14,122 nucleotides of DNA from Syntrophaceae bacterium. GTDB lineage: Bacteria; Desulfobacterota; SM23-61. The position numbers were made by a program, and so were the translations under genes. The stretch is from contig PMCE01000331.1 of assembly GCA_003154025.1 (NCBI GenBank), positions 11,244 through 25,365 of the forward strand. The letters run 5' to 3'. Under the pieces are notes generated by a model that worked only from the letters and a program-made list of their open reading frames with translations, was not told the DNA's origin and ran no database searches. Below, piece by piece: positions 1 through 6,654 of the stretch (the first letter of the stretch is position 1; each line of letters opens with the position of its first letter).

Positions 1-308
1 AACTGGACCAGCAAAGGCGCCAACCGGTGAAGGAGCGAAGCGATCTCCCGGCTGATTTTCGGGTCCTTCTCTTCCTTGAATACGGTCAACACCGGATGGG
101 AAAGCAGCTTGGCAAAGAATTTCTGCTAGGCCGGGGTCAGCTGCTCCAGCATCCGGCGGCAGCTCTCCAAGATCTTTTCCCGGATCGCGACGGTGTGATC
201 CGGGAAGTCCGCGAAGAGACGCCGGAGAAGCCGGAAAATTTCCTGCCCTTTTCCCCCGGCTCCCGGTCGAAGCGGGCGGCATGACCGCCGGCCACCCTTT
301 TGGGTCAC
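1..308 (-). pseudogene. Unknown helical protein, interrupted by in-frame TAG, cut by left edge
   Basis: Not recognised. The frame begins at a GTG (308-306) overlapping the TGA of the upstream cupin gene as GTGA, which suggests translational coupling. It runs 60 codons to a TAG at 128-126. The same frame then stays open to base 1 without another stop, reading QKFFAKLLSHPVLTVFKEEK and further helix-like, charged and leucine-rich sequence. The residues on both sides look like one amphipathic helical protein (HEAT-like in texture, no family assigned). The simplest inference is one gene with a CAG-to-TAG nonsense change, because the codon after it is also CAG. Alternatives are a genuine 60-aa protein, a sequencing error, amber read-through, or a chance open frame. 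The first 20 or so residues are rich in Gly, Arg and Pro and less convincing, so the true start is uncertain. Confidence 0.4.
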
Positions 309-685
309 CGCTTTTCTTCGAAGGGCCTTTTGGAAGAGTAAAGGGGCGGAGTATAAAGGATCAGTATCCGCAAAGCCGGCCCCTCCAGGGGAGTGACCCG
401 ATGAACGACCCCCGGGGGAAGAAATATGAAATCCTCCGGGCCGACCACGGACTTTAGCCCTTCAATCTCCACTTCGGCCCTCCCCTGGAGGACGAAGAAA
501 GCCTGCTCCAGGTCAGGGTGCACATGGGGATCGGCCTGGCCGCCGAATTCGACCTCGCCGAGGATAACTTCTACCCGGTCTGAACCCGAGGGACCCGGAC
601 CGAGGAGTCGGCGATTGGCCGTCTTTGAATGCTTGGGGGGGGAATAGGTGGGCAGGTCTCGGGGGTGGGTAATGTATTTTTTCAT
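305..685 (-). CDS. Small single-domain cupin protein
   Basis: A 126-aa single beta-barrel cupin. Motif 1 is visible as HVHPDLEQAFFVLQG, with metal ligands His54, His56 and Glu60 and Gly68. Motif 2 is GPEDFIFLPPGVVH, with His95 as the fourth ligand, so a 2-His-Glu-His metal site is complete. Proteins of this size with only a cupin barrel include sugar isomerases, small dioxygenases and ligand-binding proteins, and nothing here separates these. The start is ATG with a purine-rich GGAAAG just upstream. The gene lies 136 nt downstream of glgB on the same strand and overlaps the next frame by 4 nt. A role in sugar metabolism is suggested only by the glgB neighbour. The fold is secure; the substrate is unknown. 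Confidence 0.85.
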   Translation of the reverse strand: MKKYITHPRDLPTYSPPKHSKTANRRLLGPGPSGSDRVEVILGEVEFGGQADPHVHPDLEQAFFVLQGRAEVEIEGLKSVVGPEDFIFLPPGVVHRVTPLEGPALRILILYTPPLYSSKRPFEEKR

Positions 686-699
686 CTTTCCAATCCCTA

Positions 700-715
700 G
701 TCAGCTTGGGCTGAC
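700..715 (-). promoter_or_regulatory. Small hairpin in the cupin 5' leader
   Basis: A perfect 6-bp inverted repeat (GTCAGC / GCTGAC) with a 4-nt loop lies 14 nt upstream of the cupin ATG, between glgB and the cupin. No T-tract follows it on the minus strand, so it does not look like an intrinsic terminator. It might affect translation or mRNA processing, or be chance. Confidence 0.25.
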
Positions 716-821
716 CTATGAATCCCAAACGGGCGGAACGACGATCCTTGCGGCAGGGGAGAAATGATGCCACAACCTGCTTTTGCTCGTCAACCTCCAG
801 ACTTGCCTTGGAAACGGGGCC

Positions 822-2720
822 TCAAGCTCTCCTAAAAATCACGATACTCAGGGGGGGCAGAAACACAGAAAGGGAGTATGATTTGCCATGGAAAGGAATG
901 GGATCGGCATGGATGCCTCCGAAGTTTCCCCAGCCGCTCCCCCCGTATTCGTTGGCATCGCTGTTCAATACCTCTTGCCAGAAACCTTCCCGGTGCACGC
1001 CGAGCCGGTAGCCCTGCCGGGGGACGGGAGTAAAGTTGCAAACCATCAGGATCTCGTCGTCGGGGTTTGCCCCCTTGCGGAGGTAGGAGATGATGCTGTT
1101 GTCGGCATCCTTGAAATCAATCCACTCAAACCCTTCGGGAGTGAAATCCTTTTCGTACAAGGGGGGATGATTTCGGTAGAAAACATTGAGGTCCCGGACC
1201 CATCGCTGGAGACCCTGGTGGGGGGGATATTCCAGGAGATGCCAATCCAGGCTCTGGTCGTGGTCCCATTCCCGCCATTGCCCGAACTCTCCTCCCATGA
1301 AGAGGAGCTTTTTCCCGGGATGGGTGTATTGGTAACCCAAAAGGAGACGGAGGTTGGCGAACTTCTGCCATTCGTTCCCCGGCATTTTCCCCAGGAGAGA
1401 CCCTTTCATGTGCACCACTTCGTCGTGGGAGAGGGGGAGGAGAAAGTTCTCGAAGAAGGCGTACCACAGGCTGAAGGTCAGGTGATCGTGTTGATACTTC
1501 CGATGGACGGGGTCCTTGGAAAAATATTCCAGGGTATCGTGCATCCACCCCATGTTCCACTTCAGACCGAAGCCCAGTCCTCCCAGGTGCACGGGGCGGG
1601 AGACCATGGGCCAGGCCGTGGATTCCTCCGCAATCGTCTGGGTATCCGGGAAGATCTCGTAGACGATCTTGTTGAGGCGTTTGATGAAGTCGATGGCTTC
1701 CAGGTTTTCCCGTCCTCCGTGGATGTTGGGAATCCACTCTCCCTCCTGTCGTGAGTAGTCCAGGTAGAGCATGGATGCGATGGCATCCACCCGGAGGCAA
1801 TCGGCATGATACCGGTCCAGCCAGAAGAGGGCGCTGCTGATCAGGAAATTCCGGACTTCGCTGCGCCCGAAATTATAAATGAGGCTCTTCCAGTCGGGGT
1901 GGAACCCCAATCGGGTATCCTCGTGTTCGTACAGGTGGGTGCCGTCGAAGAAACCCAGGCCGTGCTCATCACTCGGGAAATGGGAGGGAACCCAGTCCAG
2001 GATCACGCCAATCCCGTTCTGATGCAGTGAATCGATCAGCAGCATAAATTCCTGGGGAGTTCCGTACCGGCTGGTGGGGGCGAAATACCCGAGGGTTTGG
2101 TACCCCCAAGACCCATAGAAAGGATGCTCCATCACCGGGAGGAACTCCACATGGGTAAACCCCATCTCCTTCACATAGCGGGTGAGGGCCGCGGCCATTT
2201 CCCGGTAGGTCAAGAATCGATGGCCCTCCCCGGGATCCCTCTGCCAGGAACCCAGATGGACCTCATAAATGGACATGGGTGATTTGAGTCCATTGACCCG
2301 ATGACGGTTTTTCATCCACTCGCCGTCATTCCAGGCATATTCCAGGTCCCAAACCCGGGAGGCCGTCTTGGGGGAGATCTCCCAATAGAAGGAGAAAGGA
2401 TCGCCCTTATCCACTTCATAACCGGAGTTTTTGGTGAAGAGGTGATATTTGTACAGGTCCCCGTTCCTCACGCCGGGGACAAAACCCTCCCAAATGCCGG
2501 AGCTGTCCCATCGAGGCCCCAGAGGGTGGGATTGGGGATTCCATCCGTTGAAATCGCCGATGACCGAAACCCTATCGGCATTGGGAGCCCAGACGGCAAA
2601 ATAGACTCCCTCCCGGTGGCCGTCGCGAATCGCATGGGCGCCCAATTTATCGTAGAGGCGGAAGTGGCTTCCTTCGCGGAAGAGGTAGATGTCGTGGTCG
2701 GTGAAAAGAGTCTGGCTCAT
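822..2720 (-). CDS. glgB: 1,4-alpha-glucan (glycogen) branching enzyme
   Basis: A 632-aa GH13 enzyme that cleaves an alpha-1,4-glucan chain and transfers the fragment to an alpha-1,6 position in glycogen synthesis, in the cytoplasm. Visible parts: an N-terminal CBM48-like beta domain (about 25-125; [20 protein letters not shown]), a TIM barrel (about 150-510), and a C-terminal all-beta domain (about 530-632). Catalytic residues by family pattern are Asp312 in [14 protein letters not shown] (nucleophile), Glu365 in IAEEST (acid/base) and Asp433 in SHDEVVH. Conserved region I is ILDWVPSHF (240-248). It lacks the extra N1 domain of E. coli GlgB and is therefore shorter, as in many bacteria. No other glycogen gene is in the window. 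The start is ATG with only a weak purine-rich site (GGGCGAAGA). It may be co-transcribed with the cupin. Confidence 0.97.
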   Translation of the reverse strand: MSQTLFTDHDIYLFREGSHFRLYDKLGAHAIRDGHREGVYFAVWAPNADRVSVIGDFNGWNPQSHPLGPRWDSSGIWEGFVPGVRNGDLYKYHLFTKNSGYEVDKGDPFSFYWEISPKTASRVWDLEYAWNDGEWMKNRHRVNGLKSPMSIYEVHLGSWQRDPGEGHRFLTYREMAAALTRYVKEMGFTHVEFLPVMEHPFYGSWGYQTLGYFAPTSRYGTPQEFMLLIDSLHQNGIGVILDWVPSHFPSDEHGLGFFDGTHLYEHEDTRLGFHPDWKSLIYNFGRSEVRNFLISSALFWLDRYHADCLRVDAIASMLYLDYSRQEGEWIPNIHGGRENLEAIDFIKRLNKIVYEIFPDTQTIAEESTAWPMVSRPVHLGGLGFGLKWNMGWMHDTLEYFSKDPVHRKYQHDHLTFSLWYAFFENFLLPLSHDEVVHMKGSLLGKMPGNEWQKFANLRLLLGYQYTHPGKKLLFMGGEFGQWREWDHDQSLDWHLLEYPPHQGLQRWVRDLNVFYRNHPPLYEKDFTPEGFEWIDFKDADNSIISYLRKGANPDDEILMVCNFTPVPRQGYRLGVHREGFWQEVLNSDANEYGGSGWGNFGGIHADPIPFHGKSYSLSVFLPPLSIVIFRRA

Positions 2721-2766
2721 TCTTCGCCCGTTATGCGTTACGAATCATCAGCGAAGGGAAGGATCC

Positions 2767-2803
2767 AAAAATAGAAGGGGTTACGATAAATCGTAACCCC
2801 TTC
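2767..2803 (-). terminator. Rho-independent terminator of the HU gene
   Basis: A perfect 14-bp palindrome (2774-2787 with 2790-2803, GAAGGGGTTACGAT and its complement) is followed on the minus strand by TATTTTT. The T-tract exists only in this orientation, so it should end transcription coming from the HU gene, whose stop is about 117 nt upstream. It also lies 54 bp ahead of the glgB start. The perfect symmetry would also suit a dimeric regulator, so an operator or attenuator role for glgB cannot be excluded. Confidence 0.75.
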
Positions 2804-2841
2804 CTAAGAAGGCAACACCCCAAGCAATCAAATCCCTTTAC

Positions 2842-2880
2842 CCTTTCGGCGAAAGGTTTCCCGGTAGCATTCCTGAATGC
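2842..2880 (-). other. Two small hairpins in the HU 3' region
   Basis: Two perfect 6-bp inverted repeats lie between the HU stop and its terminator: 2842-2847/2851-2856 (CCTTTC, 3-nt loop) and 2867-2872/2875-2880 (GCATTC, 2-nt loop). Together with the terminator the HU 3' UTR carries three hairpins in about 110 nt. They may shape mRNA stability; no function can be assigned. Confidence 0.3.
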
Positions 2881-2919
2881 AAGGTCTTTCCAGGCCTGAT
2901 TACTTGCGGAAAAAGCCCC

Positions 2920-3216
2920 TTACTTTTTGCCCACAATGGCTTCTTTACAGGCTTTGGCCACGCGCATCTTGACCACGGTCTTGGCCGGGATCTTGATGGC
3001 TTCGCCGGTGGCCGGGTTGCGGCCCATGCGGGCTTTCCGGGCGACCTTCACCAGCTTTCCGATCCCCGGAAGAACGAAGGCGCCATTCTTCTTGGTTTCC
3101 GCAACCGCCAGAGCAGCCACTTCCTCGATCATGGTCGAAGCCGCCTTCTTGGAAACCTCAAATTTTTTGGCGAAATAACCTACGATCTGGGATTTGGTCA
3201 TGGGTTTCTTTGCCAT
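2920..3216 (-). CDS. HU-family DNA-binding protein
   Basis: A 98-aa HU/IHF-family histone-like protein that binds and bends DNA as a dimer and packages the nucleoid. The N-terminal helices span about 7-45. The beta-arm region spans about 52-82 with the hallmark GRNPATGEAIKIPAK, including the DNA-intercalating proline (Pro68 in RNPATG). A C-terminal helix follows (83-95). The short lysine-rich N-terminus (MAKKPMTKSQ) and Lys-rich tail are typical. The start is ATG with a strong Shine-Dalgarno (GGGAGGAA) 5 nt upstream. It is a single-gene unit with its own promoter at 3261-3289 and terminator at 2767-2803, and is divergent from the LOG gene. HU subunit type (hupA or hupB) versus IHF cannot be settled, but the sequence is HU-like. 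Confidence 0.96.
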   Translation of the reverse strand: MAKKPMTKSQIVGYFAKKFEVSKKAASTMIEEVAALAVAETKKNGAFVLPGIGKLVKVARKARMGRNPATGEAIKIPAKTVVKMRVAKACKEAIVGKK

Positions 3217-3260
3217 TCTTTTCCTCCCTGGAATAGAGATGAATTGCTAAAACAGATGAA

Positions 3261-3289
3261 AGTATAATCAATAAAACGGCCAGAATCAA
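3261..3289 (-). promoter_or_regulatory. Sigma70-type promoter for the HU gene
   Basis: On the minus strand a -35 TTGATT (3289-3284) and a -10 TATACT (3266-3261) are separated by exactly 17 bp. Transcription would begin near 3254, about 38 nt before the HU ATG. The surrounding DNA is clearly more AT-rich than the genes on either side. Confidence 0.75.
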
Positions 3290-3337
3290 GCAAAAAAGCA
3301 GGGGAAAGGCCTAAAAAAACAAAAAAACCGGCCCGAT

Positions 3338-3366
3338 TTGACTTGAGGAACGCGATTGATTACACT
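3338..3366 (+). promoter_or_regulatory. Sigma70-type promoter for the LOG-family gene
   Basis: A -35 TTGACT (3338-3343) and a -10 TACACT (3361-3366) are separated by 17 bp. Transcription would start near 3373, leaving a leader of about 113 nt. The HU promoter faces away about 50 bp upstream. Confidence 0.7.
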
Positions 3367-3448
3367 GCTAAGACGGATGGGTTGACAGATCATTCGAGGG
3401 AACCATTGCCCACCGTCCCAATCAAAGGGAGCAAGATCTTTCTTCGGG

Positions 3449-3462
3449 CCCCTTTCGAGGGG
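3449..3462 (+). promoter_or_regulatory. UUCG-capped hairpin in the LOG gene leader
   Basis: CCCCT (3449-3453) pairs with AGGGG (3458-3462) around a TTCG tetraloop, an exceptionally stable small hairpin. It ends 11 nt before the Shine-Dalgarno AAGGAGG. It may tune translation or stabilise the leader; there is no T-tract, so it is not a terminator. Confidence 0.4.
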
Positions 3463-3485
3463 GAGATTTTCCCAAGGAGGCTGAA

Positions 3486-4169
3486 ATGCCCTACGGCTAT
3501 GAAATTAACGACTTGGCCAAGGAAGAGTCCTGGCGTATCTTCCGCCTTATCGGGGAGTTGGTGGAAGGATTTGATAAGCTCTCGGGAATCGAGCCGGCCG
3601 TGACTATCTACGGATCGGCGCGAATCAAACCGGGAGAAGAGTTGTATGAACAGACCGCCCAGATCGCCCGACGCCTGGGAGAACTAGGGTTTTCCATTAT
3701 TACCGGAGGGGGTCCGGGAGTCATGGAGGCAGCCAATAAGGGGGCCCGAGAAGCGGGAGTCACTTCGGTGGGATTGAACATCCAGCTTCCCGAGGAACAA
3801 GCAGTCAACCCGTATGCCACCAAGTCCATCACCTTTAATCATTTTTTTATCCGCAAGGTCATGCTGGTGAAGTATGCCATCGCCTTCATCATCATTCCCG
3901 GAGGTTTGGGCACCCTGGACGAAATGACCGAGGTCCTCACCCTCATGCAGACCCATAAAATCAGGCCTTTTCCCGTGGTCCTGTTCCAGGGCCAATACTG
4001 GGAAGGATTTTTAAACTGGCTCAAAAACACTGTCCTGGCCAGGGGATTCATTTCCGAGGAGGATTTCAGCCATCTCCGGGTTTCGGACCATCCGGAGGAA
4101 GTGGTCGAGACCGTGCAGAAATGGTATATCAAGCAGGAAGTGGTAGGGCGAAAAGCTTTGCGCCGATGA
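3486..4169 (+). CDS. LOG/TIGR00730-family nucleotide 5'-monophosphate phosphoribohydrolase
   Basis: A 227-aa protein with a Rossmann-like fold. Both family signatures are intact: GGGPGVMEAAN (74-84) and PGGLGTLDE (138-146), which form the phosphoribose-binding and catalytic site of LOG proteins. Characterised members release the base from cytokinin riboside or purine 5'-monophosphates (such as AMP), giving ribose 5-phosphate. In bacteria the physiological role is usually nucleotide turnover rather than hormone synthesis. The ATG follows a strong AAGGAGG with 5-nt spacing. The N-terminal extension of about 38 residues before IYGSAR makes it longer than minimal LOG proteins and is common in the longer TIGR00730 type. 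It has its own promoter and no operon partner. The family is secure; the in vivo substrate is not. Confidence 0.93.
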   Translation: MPYGYEINDLAKEESWRIFRLIGELVEGFDKLSGIEPAVTIYGSARIKPGEELYEQTAQIARRLGELGFSIITGGGPGVMEAANKGAREAGVTSVGLNIQLPEEQAVNPYATKSITFNHFFIRKVMLVKYAIAFIIIPGGLGTLDEMTEVLTLMQTHKIRPFPVVLFQGQYWEGFLNWLKNTVLARGFISEEDFSHLRVSDHPEEVVETVQKWYIKQEVVGRKALRR

Positions 4170-4180
4170 CTACAAAGGCC

Positions 4181-4292
4181 GTGAGGAGTGAGGGGTGAGG
4201 AGTGGAAAAGCCGCCTTTTCAGCTCACCCCTCGCCAGTTGCCGGCCACGCTATTTAGCGTTCTTCACTCCGAACCCTGCACTCCGAACTGCC
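4181..4292 (+). repeat. Palindromic and direct-repeat spacer between the LOG and PilZ genes
   Basis: The spacer holds iterated GGAGTG/GAGGGGTGAG units. A perfect 10-bp inverted repeat (4190-4199 GAGGGGTGAG with 4223-4232 CTCACCCCTC) encloses a second 6-bp stem, GAAAAG (4205-4210) with CTTTTC (4215-4220), around CCGC. Downstream the pattern returns as two copies of CACTCCGAA (C/T-rich strand). It looks like a dispersed intergenic repeat of the kind found in deltaproteobacterial genomes, and the hairpin may also act as the LOG transcript end. Copy number cannot be seen from this window. Confidence 0.5.
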
Positions 4293-4303
4293 TTTCGTGC
4301 ATC

Positions 4304-4332
4304 TTGACATTTTTCCTGCAGGTCGTTAATGT
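4304..4332 (+). promoter_or_regulatory. Sigma70-type promoter for the PilZ gene
   Basis: A consensus -35 TTGACA (4304-4309) and a -10 TAATGT (4327-4332) with 17-bp spacing lie just upstream of the PilZ gene. Transcription would start near 4339, giving a short leader of about 25 nt. Confidence 0.7.
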
Positions 4333-4364
4333 ATTAGAAAAATTTTCATGGGCAGGGACTCCCA

Positions 4365-4784
4365 ATGGCCAAAGAAGCGGTTCCGGATCGTCGCAGCCTG
4401 GCACGCAATGCCGGTTCCATCGACGTCCAATTTCACGTCTATGATTCCGCCGAAAAGAAGCCTCTCACCCGGAAGGTGCCGGGTCGCCTGATCAACATCT
4501 CGACCAAGGGAGCCTGCCTGGAAACCAGCCAGACCTTGATCGACGGCTACCACCTCATGCTGCACGATGATGTCGATGGGGGAACCCCCATCATCCTCGA
4601 CATGCCGGCCGGCGGGGAGGAAGGCCCCTTTGCGTTGCAAGCCAGGGTTCTCTGGTATAACCGGATTCCAGGGGAAACCCACTTCCATTTCCGCGTGGGA
4701 ATTAAGTTCATCGAGGTTTCACCCGTAGAAAAAAAACAACTCGAGACTCTGATCCGAACCGCCACCACTTCCCCCAAAGCATAA
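4365..4784 (+). CDS. Single-domain PilZ protein (cyclic-di-GMP receptor)
   Basis: A 139-aa cytoplasmic protein made of one PilZ beta-barrel. The cyclic-di-GMP binding elements are both present: RxxxR at Arg10-Arg14 (RSLAR) and the N/DxSxxG motif at 44-49 (NISTKG). Later strands are visible as RVLWYNRIP and FRVGIKFIEVSP. With no second domain it is expected to act as an adaptor that changes partner proteins when cyclic-di-GMP binds, for example in motility, exopolysaccharide or gene control; the partner is not evident. The ATG at 4365 follows an AGGGA site. It has its own promoter and lies upstream of, but is separately promoted from, the peptide transporter operon. An intact motif suggests real ligand binding. 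Confidence 0.85.
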   Translation: MAKEAVPDRRSLARNAGSIDVQFHVYDSAEKKPLTRKVPGRLINISTKGACLETSQTLIDGYHLMLHDDVDGGTPIILDMPAGGEEGPFALQARVLWYNRIPGETHFHFRVGIKFIEVSPVEKKQLETLIRTATTSPKA

Positions 4785-4836
4785 ATCCCCGCGAAGGCCT
4801 TCTTGGACGCAGTTTTTTCGCTGGGGGGGTTTGCCC

Positions 4837-4856
4837 GGGCCCCTCTTTGGGGACCC
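4837..4856 (+). other. GC-rich hairpin downstream of the PilZ gene
   Basis: GGGCCCC (4837-4843) can pair with GGGGACCC (4849-4856) with one C-A mismatch. No T-run follows, so it is at best a weak or Rho-assisted transcript end. I see no convincing intrinsic terminator for the PilZ gene elsewhere in 4785-4870. Confidence 0.25.
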
Positions 4857-4870
4857 ATCCTTGATTTCCG

Positions 4871-4900
4871 TTGACATCTTCTTCCTCGTTTTCCTATACT
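4871..4900 (+). promoter_or_regulatory. Sigma70-type promoter of the dpp operon
   Basis: A consensus -35 TTGACA (4871-4876) and a near-consensus -10 TATACT (4895-4900) with an 18-bp spacer. Transcription should start near 4907, leaving a structured leader of about 92 nt before the dppA ATG. No other equally good promoter is seen within the operon. Confidence 0.75.
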
Positions 4901-4912
4901 CCACAATCAGCT

Positions 4913-4998
4913 GGCGAAAGGAAAGCAGTGGAGATGATTTAAACTTTGCCGGGGACGGGAGTAGCCGAAAGGATCATCTTCGCCGAAGGAGGAGAGAA
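4913..4998 (+). promoter_or_regulatory. Folded 5' leader of dppA, possible regulatory RNA
   Basis: The leader can form an 11-bp helix with two G-U pairs: 4928-4938 (GTGGAGATGAT) with 4973-4983 (ATCATCTTCGC), enclosing a 34-nt loop. The loop itself offers a CTTT (4944-4947)/AAAG (4968-4971) pairing. The 3' strand of the helix also contains TTCGCC (4979-4984), which can instead pair with GGCGAA at 4913-4918, so two mutually exclusive folds are possible. The helix ends directly at the Shine-Dalgarno region GAAGGAGGAG (4985-4994). That position and the alternative pairing resemble a translational switch, but I do not recognise a known riboswitch class. Confidence 0.4.
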
Positions 4999-6558
4999 AT
5001 GAGCAGGAAAAACATGATGGGATTTATGATCGTTCTCCTTGGTCTTGCGCTCATCGCTACGCCGGTTGAGGCGGCCCCGAAACGGGGGGGCACCTATCGG
5101 GCTTCCATGGCCACGGATTTGACGAACATGGACGTGCACAGGACCCAGGCCCAGATCGACAACGCCATCCTGGGGATGACCGTTTTTGAGCCTCTCTTTA
5201 CCTACGATGCAAAATTCAATGTGAAGCCCTTCCTGTGCGAGAGCTACAAAATGTCTCCGGACGGACTGACCCTCACCCTCAATATCAAGAAAGGGGTCAA
5301 ATTCCATAACCACACGGAGATGAAGGCCGAGGATGTTAAATTCTGTCTGGACCGGGTGCGGGACCCGAACCTTCCGGGAGCCGCTCAGCGCAACACCATG
5401 CTGAATGTAAAAGAGGTCAAAATAACGGGTCCCTATCAGGTTCAGATGATCCTGTCCAAGCCCATTCCCAATATTCTGTATCTTCTGGCCACCAGCGTGG
5501 GGACTATCGGCATGATGCCCAAAAAAGTATTGGAAAGCCATGACAATAAAGTGCTGAAACCCATCGGCACGGGCCCTTATGAATTCGTCGCCTGGGAGCG
5601 TGACACCAAGGTCATACTGAAACGCTTCGAGGCCTATTCTTCGGCCGATGGCCCGGTGAATGGCTACCTGGGGAAGAGGAACCGGTACTTCGACCAAGTC
5701 ATACTGAACGTCATGAAGGAACCCGCCACCCGGATCATGGCATTGGATCGCGGAGACCTGGACGTTGTTCCAACCCTGCCCTATCAGCAGATCGACGAAC
5801 TCAAAAAGAGAAAGGACCTTCAGGTGAGAACCGGTCTGTCACCAGACGCGCCGTGGTATCTTTTCAACTTCAATTTCAATCACCCCTATCTTTCCAAAGT
5901 GGATTTCCGCAAAGCCCTGGCCTATGCCCTGGACCAGAAGGAGATCACCAAAGCGGCGGTGTGGGGCTACGGAACCCCCACCTTTTCGGTCATCCCCCCC
6001 ATGCTCCCGGCTTACACCCCGGAGTTGGAAAAAATGGCGCCCCGCTATGACCCGGCCAAGGCCAAAGAATTTCTGCAGAAGACCGGGTACAAAGGGGAGA
6101 AGATCAAGATTCTGACTTCCAAGAATTACACTCCCATGTATGACCAGGTCTTGGCGGCCCAGGCCATGTGGGCGGCCGTGGGGATCAACACCGAGGTCGA
6201 GGTGGTTGACTGGGCGACCCATCTGGCCCGGTGGCAGAAGGGCGAGCATGAAATTCTTTCTTTTGCCATGATCGGCCGGATGGACCCATTGTCCCAGACC
6301 CTCATCCTGGGGCCGAAAAATTTCTACAACTACAAGAACCAGGAAGCTTTTGCCATCCGGGAAGCCATGGAGAACACCTGGGACCCGGACAAGCAGAACG
6401 AGCTTTTCCGCAAGCTCTACGAACTGACCTGCAAGGATGTCCCCTTCATGATCAACTTCTACATCCACAGCAGCTTTGCCCTCAAGCCCTACGTAAAAGG
6501 GTTTGAGGACTTCGATCTTTTTGGCGGAAGGGTGTGGAATTACTATTTTGAGAAGTAA
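4999..6558 (+). CDS. dppA: Peptide ABC transporter periplasmic substrate-binding protein
   Basis: A 519-aa extracellular solute-binding protein of family 5 (DppA/OppA/NikA type). It captures di- or oligopeptides, or a similar solute, in the periplasm and delivers them to the DppB/DppC membrane pore. A Sec signal peptide spans 1-25: basic MSRKN, a hydrophobic core, and cleavage after VEA. There is no lipobox cysteine, so it should be soluble in the periplasm. The mature start KRGGTYRASMATDLTNMD and the MSPDGLTLTLNIKKGVKFHN and TGPYEFVAWERD motifs are typical of the family. The ATG at 4999 was chosen because it has a strong GGAGGAG site and gives the signal peptide at the N-terminus; the open frame upstream to 4831 crosses the promoter. 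It heads the operon. Ligand specificity (peptide, nickel, heme or opine) cannot be read from sequence. Confidence 0.93.
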   Translation: MSRKNMMGFMIVLLGLALIATPVEAAPKRGGTYRASMATDLTNMDVHRTQAQIDNAILGMTVFEPLFTYDAKFNVKPFLCESYKMSPDGLTLTLNIKKGVKFHNHTEMKAEDVKFCLDRVRDPNLPGAAQRNTMLNVKEVKITGPYQVQMILSKPIPNILYLLATSVGTIGMMPKKVLESHDNKVLKPIGTGPYEFVAWERDTKVILKRFEAYSSADGPVNGYLGKRNRYFDQVILNVMKEPATRIMALDRGDLDVVPTLPYQQIDELKKRKDLQVRTGLSPDAPWYLFNFNFNHPYLSKVDFRKALAYALDQKEITKAAVWGYGTPTFSVIPPMLPAYTPELEKMAPRYDPAKAKEFLQKTGYKGEKIKILTSKNYTPMYDQVLAAQAMWAAVGINTEVEVVDWATHLARWQKGEHEILSFAMIGRMDPLSQTLILGPKNFYNYKNQEAFAIREAMENTWDPDKQNELFRKLYELTCKDVPFMINFYIHSSFALKPYVKGFEDFDLFGGRVWNYYFEK

Positions 6559-6566
6559 ATTAAAAA

Positions 6567-6633
6567 CGTTGCCGGTTGCAGGTTGCGCGTTGCCGGGTAA
6601 AGGCTAGAAACGTGGAGCCGGTAACCGGCAACG
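6567..6633 (+). repeat. GTTGC-type repeat cluster with inverted repeat between dppA and dppB
   Basis: Short GTTGCCGG/GGTTGC/GCGTTGCCGGG units are iterated in 6568-6597. An exact 11-bp inverted repeat, CGTTGCCGGTT (6567-6577) with its complement at 6623-6633, can form a long hairpin in the mRNA between the binding-protein and first permease genes. Such a hairpin commonly lowers distal expression or protects the upstream mRNA, which would suit a binding protein needed in excess. The GTTGC pattern looks like a dispersed repeat rather than unique sequence. Confidence 0.55.
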
Positions 6634-6654
6634 GAGAATTCATTTTTTGTTTTC

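Noticed and set aside
126..308. Treating the 60-codon frame at the left edge as a complete small protein
   Set aside because: The frame remains open and protein-like beyond the TAG, so an interrupted longer gene is the better reading. The complete small protein is kept only as an alternative.
888..1754. Long plus-strand open frame (288 codons) opposite glgB
   Set aside because: It is the antisense shadow of a strongly conserved GH13 gene, has no domain signature, and has a Val/Pro/Gly-rich composition typical of GC-driven open antisense frames.
3486..4169. Calling the LOG-family gene a lysine decarboxylase
   Set aside because: Older databases use that label for the PGGxGTxxE family, but characterised members are phosphoribohydrolases and no PLP-enzyme feature is present.
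4831..4998. N-terminal extension of the binding-protein frame
   Set aside because: It covers the -35/-10 promoter and leader. The ATG at 4999 has a strong Shine-Dalgarno and places a proper signal peptide at the N-terminus.
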